From Amia ocellicauda (Eukaryota > Chordata > Actinopteri > Amiiformes > Amiidae): DNA of 64,000 bases. Made by a program: the position numbers and the translations under genes. The notes beneath the pieces were generated by a model. It saw nothing but the letters and a program-made list of their open reading frames with translations. It had not been told where the DNA came from and made no database searches. Below are positions 1 through 8,975 of the stretch, piece by piece (within the stretch, counting starts at the first letter, position 1; every line of letters starts with the position of its first letter). Where the stretch lies: contig NW_027102660.1 in assembly GCF_036373705.1 (NCBI RefSeq), forward strand, positions 620,001-684,000, written 5' to 3'.

Positions 1-233
1 TACATGTCACTGTGGGACAAGTCCAGAAAATCATAGATGAGATTTTGCTGGAGCTGAAAAAGGAGCCGTTTATAATAGAGAAACTTGGGCAGCTGCTCAA
101 TGACCTGGATGAGCCGAGTAGAAAAACCGCTGGCAAGCTAAAAGCTTATTTCTTCCGTAAAGAAGTTAAAGCTGGGGGCAGCGACGAAGAATTCGACATC
201 TACGCCACTGATTCAGACTCTGACCTGAACTAA
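1..233 (+). CDS. gene 2 of the element, 3' part (copy 1)
   Basis: This is the C-terminal part of the unknown gene 2 protein described under copy 4. It is cut by the window edge and ends with the same acidic tail, rich in Asp, Ser and Glu. It is nearly identical to the matching part of copies 4 and 5. Confidence 0.6.
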   Translation, partial: HVTVGQVQKIIDEILLELKKEPFIIEKLGQLLNDLDEPSRKTAGKLKAYFFRKEVKAGGSDEEFDIYATDSDSDLN

Positions 234-245
234 GGGACTTTGAAC

Positions 246-754
246 ATGGGGAATGTTCTGGACTGCTTCTGCAACTGGTTCTGTCATCAACACTCTGCAG
301 CTAACCTGAGAGCGCTATTACACCATGTGCTTGACAGAAAAGTAGCCAACGCGAGCCTTTTCTCTACAGATTTAACCATCGATGAGGATCAACTTTCAAA
401 CCTGGAAAAGTGAATGGCTGCTGTAACAAAGACCGGGGGGTACGAACACTGGGATGAAGGGCTCAAGGGGGCCAAGAATGATATTAGGCCATTTCATCAA
501 CATCTGTATGACCTTTTACTGAGCATGTTTAATACACCTCTGTTTAATTTTAAAATAGGTCATAATGTTGTTTTATTTACATATGTAACTGAGGTGTGTG
601 CCTACAAGATAAAGAAACAGGTATATTTGTTGATATAGATCAAGTAACCAATCATCTGATTTCATTTTGTCTGGACCGTAGAAAAAATTGTTGTGTATGT
701 TATACTTTTCTCAAATGTCTTAAAAGGGGTATCTGCTCTCCTGAAGTTGAATAA
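246..754 (+). pseudogene. Bcl-2-like gene region (copy 1)
   Basis: Same region as in copy 4, where the reasons for the Bcl-2-like call are given. It starts at an ATG 12 bases after the gene 2 stop. This copy is broken, with about two breaks. An AATAAA polyadenylation signal lies at its end, followed by a TATAAAAA box that precedes the integrase. Confidence 0.5.
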
Positions 755-810
755 AAAACCTTGTATAAAAACTTTGCGCATAGTGTGGGTCTGTGTGGTT
801 ATTTGACAGA

Positions 811-1902
811 ATGACTCGGCAAGCTCCCCAAATGCAGGAACTATACTACAACCCAGCCAAGATTGGGGGTTTGGCGGGTAAGAAGGGTTTTCAAAGAGGA
901 CTCGCTGAGGCCGGAGTGAAGGTTAATGATGTGGTTGTTTCAGAATGGTTACGGGAACAAGACGCCTATACCTAACATAAACCTCTCAGGATTAACTTTA
1001 AAAGAAACCGCGTATATGCAACTGACATAGACTCACAATGGCAAATGGATCTAGTCGATATGTCAAATTTATCAAAACATAACAATGGTCACAAATTGAT
1101 GTTGATGTGTATCGATGTGTTATCAAAATATGCCTGGGCTCGCATTCTACATAATAAAACAGGTCGGGCGGTGACAAGGGCCTTTGAGGATATATTGTCC
1201 CAGGGTCGATGTCCTAAAAAACTGCAGACTGATAAAGGAAAAGAGTTTCTCAACAGAGAATTTCAGAATCTACTGAAGAGACACAAAATACATCATTTCA
1301 CCACCGGTAATGAGCTTAGGGCATCGGTAGTGGAGAGGTTTAACCGCACCATAAAGACCAAAATGTGGAGATATTTTACAGCGGTCAACACGTTCAAGTA
1401 TTTTGATAAAGTTCAGGATTTTATCGATGCTTACAACCAAGGGTATCACACCAGTATTAAAATGAAGCCTAAAGATGTTGATCAAAGTAATTCTTTTAAG
1501 GTCTATAAAAAATTATACGGACCATTTATTAAGAAGGGAAAAACTACTTATAAGTTCAACATCGGTGATGTGGTTCGCGTTTCAAAGCTAAGGAGTACTT
1601 TTGCCAAAGGTTATGAAGAAACATTTTCTGACGAATATTTTACAGTTACCGAACAGTTGGCTAGAGACCCACCCGTGTACCGGTTAAAAGACTATGACGG
1701 GGAGGATATAGAAGGAACGTTTTACGAAGCCGAGTTACAAAAAATTATTGTGGGTAAAGACAGTGTATACAGAGTTGAAAAGATATTAGCTGAAAAAACC
1801 CAGAACCGGAAAAAATATGTGTTGATGAAATGGCTTGGATGGCCTGAAAAGTTCAATAGTTGGGTCCCGGAACAACAGGTTTGCGATATTCAATCCTTAT
1901 AA
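811..1902 (+). pseudogene. retroviral-type integrase with chromodomain (copy 1)
   Basis: Same integrase as described under copy 2. The catalytic core and the C-terminal chromodomain are both recognisable. This copy is broken, with about one break. Confidence 0.85.
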
Positions 1903-1948
1903 CAACTTGCCCGCGGGTGTGTTGTGGGCATTACTTTCGATACTCAAG

Positions 1949-2681
1949 ATGGAATCAGGAGGCTTCTACGTGACTCTACCCAGTAACGCCTCTCTCGATA
2001 TATACCCTAAAAATGAAATATCCAGTTACACGGTACAATTTGGAAAATCTATAGATCTAAGGGGGTCGTGGGAAGTGGGGTTGGCGGAAATACAGTATCC
2101 TTACACTTGGGCTGTTTTACAAGATAAGGATGCCACCTTCGCCATTTTTGATGATGTTAAAAAGAGTCAATGGACATTCACGATACAAGGAGGTTATTAT
2201 GACAATGTGGATAAAATATTAGATGAGATGCATAAACAGTTCTCAGAAGGCACCCCCAACATCAAGCTATATTACAACCCTATTAAAAACAGAGTGTACA
2301 AGGTGTCAAAACCAGGTATTAGCATTCAAACCAGCGGCCAACTGGGGCGTATATTTGGGATCTATTCTGACACAGAGAGCAGGTTCTCAGAAGTGGTGGG
2401 GCGGCTTTTACACTCTTTATGTGTATACGGATATCATAACCCACCAGAGGGTCGGGGATAGTTATGTCCCCCTTTTGAGAAATGTACTTATTAAAGGTAA
2501 AAGCAATGACATGGTCACAATTACTTATGACAAGCCACACTACGTACCAGTCTCAAAGACCCAATTTGACAACATCACGATCGAAGTAAAATCGGATCAG
2601 AATATCAACGTACCCTTCCGCTTCAGTAAAGTTATTGTCAAACTACATTTTCGACCCCTGAAACAGTTTGTACATTATTAA
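1949..2681 (+). pseudogene. penton-like minor capsid protein (copy 1)
   Basis: Same minor capsid gene as described under copy 4. It begins with the FYVTLPSNAS motif typical of Polinton pentons. It is broken with about one break, and that break appears to be shared by all five copies that contain the gene. Confidence 0.8.
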
Positions 2682-2682
2682 A

Positions 2683-3171
2683 ATGGCTACCTCGAGGGGT
2701 TATGTAGATCCTAGCGCCTATGTGGATTATTACAAGATGCAAGCCGGGAACGGCTTGCCCGGTTTTGTAGGAGCCCCCACAATGTATGGCGCCGGTCTAG
2801 GAGGACTCTTTCATGGTCTCTTTAGAATGGCCGTACCCCTGCTTAAGAGAGGCTTTGCTATAGCCAGACCCCACTTGAAATCAGCGGCTAAAAATATTGT
2901 TAGTGACGTGTTCACCAATGTTATGAACCGGGCAGCTAGCCATGAGCATCAGGAGGGTTCGGGTCTCATGGTAATGGCGAGGAGGGGGGGTAAAAGAAGA
3001 AACAGCATGTGTCCACCAGGGCGACGAAGATCCGTGGCTAACAAAAAACGAAGAATCTCTCATTCTCCAACATATCGTGGAAACACTCGGAGAAGGAAGC
3101 AGCACAAGAAAAAACCTGCAAAAAGAAAGTCTCAAAGAAAGAAAAATAGAGCCTCAGGATACATCTTTTAA
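2683..3171 (+). CDS. basic pX-like virion core protein (copy 1)
   Basis: Open reading frame of 162 residues that looks whole. It has a Gly-rich hydrophobic stretch near residues 30-60 and a strongly basic Lys/Arg-rich C-terminal third. See copy 2 for the full description. It starts two bases after the penton stop and ends two bases before the capsid start. Confidence 0.7.
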   Translation: MATSRGYVDPSAYVDYYKMQAGNGLPGFVGAPTMYGAGLGGLFHGLFRMAVPLLKRGFAIARPHLKSAAKNIVSDVFTNVMNRAASHEHQEGSGLMVMARRGGKRRNSMCPPGRRRSVANKKRRISHSPTYRGNTRRRKQHKKKPAKRKSQRKKNRASGYIF

Positions 3172-3173
3172 AC

Positions 3174-4489
3174 ATGTCTTTTGTCAACAGTCTATCGGAA
3201 GAATGCGTCAAATCAGAACTGGATCTGTTTACAGTTCCATACACTCAAACGAGTATAGATAAGATCATATATGTAGAGATTCCCCCTCTTTCTGCAATTT
3301 CAGACACGGCCCCTCTGGAGTTTTTTATAGCTGGCAATGGCGAGGATTATATTGATTTGAATAACACATTTATTTTAATGAACTGTAAAGTGACTGATTA
3401 GGATGGCGATGCAATCGAGAAGACGGCCAACGCTGGGGTCATCAATTAATCAATTACCCGGTGGCCACCATGTTTTCACAGGTGGATGTGACCCTGGGAG
3501 ATCGGCTCATTAGTCAAAGCAGCAATACTTACCCCTATAGAGTCATGATGGAGTGTATCCTTAATTATAGTGAGGAGACCCTAAGCAAACAGTTCAGCCC
3601 CGGCCTTCTCTTCAAAGACATCCCGGAAGCTATGGACGACAAGGATCCAGAGGGACTCAATAAGGGTTTGCAAAAAAGATCGGCCTCTTCAACAGAAGGG
3701 AGGACCTTTGAGCTAATGGGGCATATCCATGCAGACATATTTTTCCAAGAAAAACTCATGCTCAACGGGGTAGACATTAAAATTAAAATGATCCGTAGTA
3801 AAAGTGCTTTTTGTCTGATGACCCCTGATACGGAAAAATATAAACTGACCATATTATCGGCCTCGCTGTTTGTGAAATAAGTGTCCGTCTCCCCGGCGGT
3901 TAAACTAGGACACGCGCTGGCGTTAGTGACGGCAAACGCCAAGTACCCGATCGAAAGAGTCTATATGAAAGTCCACAGTATCCCCGCAGGGACACGGGTG
4001 ATGAACCAGGAAAATCTGTTTCTAGGACAGCTCCCAAAACAGGTTATTATAGGTCTCGTGGATAATGATGCATTTACCGGGGTTTACAACAAGAACACCT
4101 TTAACTTTAAACATTATAACGCGGAATTTATAGCATTGTACGTCGATGGTGTGCAGGTTCCATCCAGACCTTTTCAACCTGACTTTGAAAACGGCAATGC
4201 GGTTCGTGAATATTACAGTCTAGTACTGGCTACGGGTCGCCATCTCAAGGATCAAACTCTGCTGATCGATCGCCGGGAATACTGCAGCGGTTACACCCTG
4301 TATGGTTTCAACCTGACCCCTGACGAAGAGTGTGGACAACATATTTCACTGATGAAGACGGGCAATATGCGTTTGGAGATGCGTTTCAAGCAGCCTCTAC
4401 CACACACTGTAAATATGGTCGTGTATGCTGTGTTTGACAACATTATTGAGGTGAATCAGAGGAGAAACGTTCCGTATGATTATTATTAA
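3174..4489 (+). pseudogene. double-jelly-roll major capsid protein (copy 1)
   Basis: Same capsid gene as described under copy 4. The copies 1-3 lineage shares a pattern of breaks, about three, that differs from the pattern in copies 4 and 5. The protein similarity to copy 4 is evident along the whole span. Confidence 0.82.
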
Positions 4490-4490
4490 A

Positions 4491-4842
4491 ATGAACACCA
4501 GAGAGCTCAACCACATCATGAATGCCCTGGCCGGCTCACGGAAACTGTTTCAAGGAGTCTACGCCTGCGATCAGCTGCCTAAATTTAAGATCAAGAATTT
4601 ACCTGCAATGTACATAATCAACACACACCCTAAAAATATGCCCGGAGAACATTGGCTGGCTATTTATCTAAGGGAGGACCACCGTGGTGAATTTTTTGAT
4701 TCCTATGCAAACCCCCCGGATTTCAGACCTTTCCCTCGGAAGATCAATAACTTTCTGCTCAACAACTGTCAAGAAACCATTTACAGCGGTCGTCAAGTAC
4801 AAAGTCTTCAGACCTTCACTTGTGGTCAGCACTGTGTGTACT
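4491..4842 (+). pseudogene. adenain-like protease, 5' part (copy 1)
   Basis: First two thirds of the protease described under copy 4. It keeps the His motif (GEHWLAIYL), the acidic motif (EFFDSYANPP) and the Gln/Cys motif (CGQHCV). The gene ends where the element meets the tRNA-Val spacer, so the C-terminal third is absent. Confidence 0.8.
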
Positions 4843-4862
4843 AGCACGCATGCACCGCGGGT

Positions 4863-4935
4863 TGTTTCCGCCCGGTTTCGAACCAGGGACCTTTCGCGTG
4901 TGAGGCGAACGTGATAGCCACTACACTACGGAAAC
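4863..4935 (-). tRNA. tRNA-Val (anticodon CAC)
   Basis: The minus strand reads a 73-base cloverleaf with acceptor stem GTTTCCG/CGGAAAC, anticodon loop CTCACAC and T-loop TTCGAAA. The T-stem has one G-U pair. No TTTT run lies directly downstream, because the spacer here abuts the truncated Polinton copy. It may therefore be transcribed without a good Pol III terminator. Confidence 0.7.
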
Positions 4936-5033
4936 CGACCTGTCCTGGTGTTTCGAATGGCTCCCATCGAAGCCGGCTGGTAAAACGCGCACAGGCGTTT
5001 CCCGTGGGCCAGCCTGTGAGATAAAGGTTTCTA

Positions 5034-6218
5034 CACTCACCTAAAGGATTATTAGGAACACCTGTTCAATAACCAACCAATCATATGGCAGTTGCTTCAA
5101 TGCATTTAGGGGTGTGGTCCTGGTCAAGACAATCTCCTGAACTCCAAACTGAAAGTCTGAATGGGAAAGAAAGGTGATTTAAGCAATTTTGAGCGTGGCA
5201 TGGTTGTTGGTGCCAGACGGGCTGGTCTGAGTATTTCACAATCTGCTCAGTTACTGGGATTTTCACGCACAACCATTTCTAGGGTTTACAAAGAATGGTG
5301 TGAAAAGGGAAAAACATCCAGTATGCGGCAGTCCTGTGGGCGAAAATGCCTTGTTGATGCTAGAGGTCAGAGGAGAATGGGCCGACTGATTCAAGCTGAT
5401 AGAAGAGCAACTTTGACTGAAATAACCACTCGTTACAACCGAGGTATGCAGCAAAGCATTTGTGAAGCCACAACACGTACAACCTTGAGGCGGATGGGCT
5501 ACAACAGCAGAAGACCCCACCGGGTACCACTCATCTCCACTACAAATAGGAAAAAGAGGCTACAATTTGCACAAACTCACCAAAATTGGACAGTTGTTGC
5601 CTGGTCTGATGAGTCTCGATTTCTGTTGAGACATTCAGATGGTAGAGTCAGAATTTGACGTAAACAGAATGAGAACATGGATCCATCATGCCTTGTTACC
5701 ACTGTGCAGGCTGGTGGTGGTGGTGTAATGGTGTGGGGGATGTTTTCTTGGCACACTTTAGGCTCCTTAGTGCCAATTGGGCATCGTTTAAATGCCACGG
5801 CCTACCTGAGCATTGTTTCTGACCATGTCCATCCCTTTATGACCACCATGTACCCATCCTCTGATGGCTACTTCCAGCAGGATAATGCACCATGTCACAA
5901 AGGTTGAATCATTTCAAATTGGTTTCTTGAACATGACAATGAGTTCACTGTACTAAACTGGCCCCCACAGTCACCAGATCTCAACCCAATAGAGCATCTT
6001 TGGGATGTGGTGGAACGGGAGCTTCGTGCCCTGGATGTGCATCCCACAAATCTCCATCAACTGCAAGATGCTATCCTATCAATTTGGGCCAACATTTCTA
6101 AAGAATGCTTTCAGCACCTTGTTGAATCAATGCCACGTAGAATTAAGTCAGTTCTGAAGGCGAAAGGGTGTCAAACATAGTATTAGTATGGTGTTCCTAA
6201 TAATCCTTTAGGTGAGTG
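5034..6218 (+). mobile_element. Tc1/mariner transposon (fish type), copy a
   Basis: A 1185-base element with terminal inverted repeats beginning CACTCACCTAAAGGATTATT and ending with the complement. It is flanked by the TA target duplication (5032-5033 and 6219-6220). It carries one transposase gene with two nonsense codons. It sits inside the tRNA spacer, in the motif 'ggtttcTAttttcactg', which is seen uninterrupted in other spacer units. Confidence 0.95.
5161..6180 (+). pseudogene. Tc1 transposase, two nonsense codons (copy a)
   Basis: Reading frame of 340 codons. It has an N-terminal helix-turn-helix (residues about 1-50, with SISQSAQLLGFSRTTISRVY) and a DD34E catalytic core (Asp in WSDESRF, Asp in YFQQDNAPCHK, Glu in NPIEHLWDVVE). 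Two in-frame TGA codons, at 5656-5658 and 5905-5907, interrupt it. The first replaces a Trp codon and the second probably an Arg codon, as expected from G-to-A and CpG decay. Otherwise the frame is full length for a Tc1 transposase, so the loss of function looks fairly recent. Confidence 0.9.
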
Positions 6219-6466
6219 TATTTTCACTGACCTATTTTGCATTGCTCAAGGACACATCAGGACACTTTGGAAACTCTTTCAAAGGAAGAACGCCCTGAGC
6301 TATGACAAGACTTACACTTACCCCAACAAGGTGATGCTCAATGGCTTGTTCAAACAGCTGCTGCTCGTCTTGTGCCACCATCAGACAATCACAGAGCTAT
6401 TGTGCCTTCTACACCTTACGGTAGCTTTACTTTAACAATAATAATGACGGCGACCACGACGACAAA

Positions 6467-6514
6467 AAGAAAAACAAGAACAACAACAACAACAACAAGA
6501 ACAATAACATCATC
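6467..6514. repeat. (CAA)n/(ATC)n-type microsatellite
   Basis: A run of acaacaacaa triplets that grades into atcatcatc. It is a constant part of every spacer unit and varies in length between units. Confidence 0.8.
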
Positions 6515-6682
6515 ATCAGATTTTAATTAAAAGTGGCTACACCAGCGTTTACAATTTCAACCTGTCGACGGACGGACGCTCTGAGTCCAACAATTTCGGG
6601 AACTCCAATGAAGAAAAGCCACCTACCGCCTCTGGGGAACCACGAGGGCAAGCAGGACGAAAAGGGCCGGCCCACAGCAGGC

Positions 6683-6755
6683 TCTTTCCGCCCGGTTTCA
6701 AACCGGGGACCTTTCGTGCGTTAGGCGAACGTGATAGCCACTACACTACGGAAAC
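6683..6755 (-). pseudogene. tRNA-Val (AAC) pseudogene
   Basis: A 73-base tRNA-Val match on the minus strand. The T-loop reads TTTGAAA instead of TTCGAAA, which weakens the B box. The first acceptor pair is G-G, and the anticodon stem closes with a C-A mismatch. The anticodon would be AAC. Confidence 0.75.
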
Positions 6756-7106
6756 CAACCCGTCCTGGTGTTTCGAATAACTCCTATCGAAGCCGGCTGG
6801 TAAAACGCACACAGGCGTTTCCCGTGGGCCAGCCTGTGAGATAAAGGTTTCTATTTTCACTGACCTATTTTGCATTGCTCAAGGGCACATCAGGACACTT
6901 TGGAAACTCTTTCAAAGGAAGAACGCCCTGAGCAATGACAAGACTTACACTTACCCCAACAAGGTGATGCTCAATGGCTTGTTCAAACAGCTGCTGCTCG
7001 TCTTGTGCCACCATCAGACAATCACAGAGCTATTGTGCCTTCTGCACCTTACGGTAGCAACAAATCTAACTACTGCTTTACTTTAACATTAATAATGACG
7101 GCGACT

Positions 7107-7182
7107 ACGACGACAACAAGAACAACAACAACAACAACAACATCAACAAGAACAACAACAACATCATCATCATCATCATCAG
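7107..7182. repeat. (CAA)n/(ATC)n-type microsatellite
   Basis: Longer version of the spacer microsatellite, with about twenty triplets, ending 'atcatcatcatcag'. Confidence 0.8.
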
Positions 7183-7413
7183 ATTTTAATTAAAAGTGGC
7201 TACACCAGCGTTTACAATTTCAACCTGTCGACGGACGGACGCTCTGAGTGCACCGATTTCGGGATACTTTGGAAACTCTTTCAAAGGCAGGACGCCCTGC
7301 GATCAGACAGTGCCTGCACTTAGCCCAACAAGGTGATGCTGAATGGCTTGTTCAAACGGCTGGTGGTCTTCCGTCACCACCAGACTATCAGAGCTATTTT
7401 GCGCCTTCAACTA

Positions 7414-7419
7414 CATAAG
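7414..7419. other. uninserted Polinton target site (CATAAG)
   Basis: The sequence 'caactacataagagtaaca' is continuous here. In spacers next to element ends the same sequence is split by the element, with CATAAG found on both sides. Equivalent uninserted sites lie at 16396-16401, 26024-26029 and 61389-61394. Confidence 0.85.
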
Positions 7420-7644
7420 AGTAACAGCAATGTCACCGATCCTGCTACGGTCGTATTGCAACAGCAACGACATGTATCGATTTTAAAAGTGTCAGTTCCA
7501 GCGCCTCGCAAAGCTACCCTTCTGCGATCATTTGTTCTCAAGGTCAGGATTTCTTGCCACTCCGAGGAAGAGAAAACGACGGCCGGCCATGGGGCAGAGA
7601 GATGAGGACGGGTAACACGGCACTGGCACGCGTGCACCGCGGGT

Positions 7645-7717
7645 TGTTTCCGCCCAGTTTCGAACCAGGGACTTCTCGCGTGTGAGGCGAACATGATAGC
7701 CACTACACTACAGAAAC
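7645..7717 (-). pseudogene. tRNA-Val (CAC), degenerate
   Basis: A 73-base tRNA-Val match with anticodon CAC. It has changes in the acceptor, anticodon and T stems that leave mostly G-U pairs. It is probably a decaying copy, though the loops and B box (TTCGAAA) are kept. Confidence 0.6.
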
Positions 7718-8260
7718 CAACCTGTCCTGGGGTTTCGATTGGCTCCCATCGAAGCAGGCTGGTAAAACGCGCACAGGCGTTTCCCGTGGGCCTGCCTGTG
7801 AGATAAAGGTTTCTATTTTCACTGACCTATATTGCATTGCTCAAGGGCACATCAGGACACTTTGGAAACTCTTTTAAAGGAAGAATGCCCTGAGCTATGA
7901 CAAGACTTACACTTACCCCAACAAGGTGATGCTCAATGGCTTGTTCAAACAGCTGCTGCTCGTCTTGTGCCACCATCAGACAATCACAGAGCTATTGTGC
8001 CTTCTACACCTTACGGTAGCAACAAATCTAACTACTGCTTTACTTTAACAATAATAATGACGGCGACCACGATGACAACAAGAACAACAACAACAACATC
8101 ATCATCATCATCATCATCAGATTTTAATTAAAAGTGGCTACACCAGCGTTTACAATTTCAACCTGTCGACGGACGGACGCTCTGAGAGCACCGATTTCGG
8201 GCACTCCAATGAAGAAAAGCTACCCACCGCCTCCGGGGAACCACGAGGGCAAACAGGACG

Positions 8261-8264
8261 AAAA
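8261..8264 (-). terminator. Pol III terminator (TTTT on minus strand) for tRNA-Val
   Basis: Four T residues on the minus strand, 20 bases past the 3' end of the intact tRNA-Val (AAC). This spacing suits a Pol III terminator. The same run follows the matching tRNAs near 17266 and 26894. Confidence 0.6.
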
Positions 8265-8283
8265 GGGCCGGCCCACAGCAGGC

Positions 8284-8356
8284 TGTTTCCGCCCGGTTTC
8301 GAACCGGGGACCTTTCGCGTGTTAGGCGAACGTGATAACCGCTACACTACGGAAAC
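8284..8356 (-). tRNA. tRNA-Val (anticodon AAC), looks intact
   Basis: A 73-base tRNA with acceptor stem GTTTCCG/CGGAAAC, D-loop AGCGGTTA, anticodon loop CTAACAC, T-stem CCCGG/CCGGG and T-loop TTCGAAA. It matches vertebrate tRNA-Val-AAC as I recall it. All stems pair and a TTTT terminator follows. This is the best-preserved tRNA type in the spacers. It lies about 310 bases from the Polinton left end. Confidence 0.92.
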
Positions 8357-8666
8357 TGACACCGCCACGTCTTGCTTCAAACGGTTACCGTTGAAGCCTG
8401 CTGGTAAAACGGGCTCAGGCATTTCAGGTCGGCTAGACTGTGAGATGGCGTCTGAAGTGCCGCGAAAGGATGCCATTTTCACAGACCTGTTTGGCATTGC
8501 TAAAGGGCACATCAGGACACTTCGGAAACTCTTTCAAAGGCAGGACGCCCTGCGCTCTGACAGTGCCTGCACTTAGCCCAACAAGGTGATGCTGAATGGC
8601 TTGTTCAAACGGCTGGTGGTCTTCCGTCACCACCAGACTATCAGAGCTATACTGCGCCTTCAACTA

Positions 8667-8672
8667 CATAAG
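8667..8672. repeat. 6-base target duplication, left side of copy 2
   Basis: CATAAG lies directly before the first base of the element. The same six bases follow the right ends of copies 4 (42998-43003) and 5 (59753-59758). Polintons are known to make 6-base duplications. Confidence 0.85.
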
Positions 8673-8857
8673 AGTAGATAGTAGGGTTTTTTGGGCGCGG
8701 CCTATTTTGTTATGACGTATGCCCTAAGCTTATTAATATTCCTACGTCATAATTGGGGGGCGTGATTTTAGGTAGAGTTATTTCCTTAATTATTCCTACG
8801 TCATATCCGTCAGAAAGTGTACACCCATAAAACCCTGAACATCAAGGCCACCCATAA
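8673..8857 (+). repeat. left terminal inverted repeat (copy 2)
   Basis: 185 bases that match the reverse complement of 42813-42997 and of 59568-59752 almost perfectly. It contains TGACGT (8713-8718), ACGTCA (8744-8749 and 8798-8803) and a GC box GGGGGGCGTG (8755-8764). Adenovirus terminal repeats also carry ATF/CRE and GC-box sites. A role in the origin or promoter here is inferred. Confidence 0.9.
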
Positions 8858-8901
8858 ATACCCCCACCCCTCTGAAGGCAACGCCCCGAAACTCTCCTCT
8901 C

Positions 8902-8908
8902 TATTTAA
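8902..8908 (+). promoter_or_regulatory. TATA-like box of gene 1
   Basis: TATTTAA, 68 bases before the gene 1 ATG, in the gap between the inverted repeat and the first gene. Position and spacing fit a Pol II core promoter. The upstream CRE-like sites in the inverted repeat could act on it. Confidence 0.5.
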
Positions 8909-8975
8909 GAACCCGCGCTGCTTTTAGGCAATACCTCTTTAATTCTCAGCATCAGAAACATCCCGCTTCTTCAAC

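Larger units (their letters stand above)
1..4842 (+). mobile_element. Polinton/adintovirus-like element, copy 1 (left edge outside window, short form)
   Basis: Fossil virus-like element. Visible parts in order: end of gene 2, Bcl-2-like region, integrase, penton, pX-like protein, major capsid protein and the first part of the protease, where the element ends against tRNA-Val spacer DNA. The right arm (ATPase, PolB and the rest) is absent. It matches copies 2 and 3 at near identity with a constant offset of 9645 bases to copy 2. It is broken, with about five breaks. Its likely age as a duplicate is very recent. Confidence 0.93.
4843..8672. repeat. host tRNA-Val tandem-repeat spacer 1 (with Tc1)
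   Basis: No protein gene of the host is visible here. The spacer is made of related units of several hundred bases. Each has a minus-strand tRNA-Val or its remnant, a conserved block beginning 'ttttcactgacctatttt', a (CAA)n/(ATC)n microsatellite and a block with 'cctgtcgacggacggacgct'. Two unit classes alternate. One contains the sequence 'caactacataagagtaaca', which is the insertion target of the Polinton. A Tc1 element interrupts the first unit. Short open frames recur in every unit but look like chance. Confidence 0.8.

Noticed and set aside
4684-4914. A second frame over the protease gene (MVNFLIPMQTP...), present in every copy.
   Set aside because: It is an overlapping shadow of the protease frame with no independent support.
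5161-6180. A working Tc1 transposase.
   Set aside because: Two in-frame TGA codons interrupt copies a and b, and copy c also has a frame-shifting deletion.
6533-6724. A 63-codon open frame repeated in every tRNA spacer unit (MATPAFTIST...), suggesting a conserved small gene.
   Set aside because: It covers tRNA-Val, simple repeat flank and spacer DNA, lacks any domain, and is kept only because the repeat units are near identical.
7107-7182. Repeat array that might look like CRISPR.
   Set aside because: It is a plain triplet microsatellite with no spacers, in a vertebrate genome.
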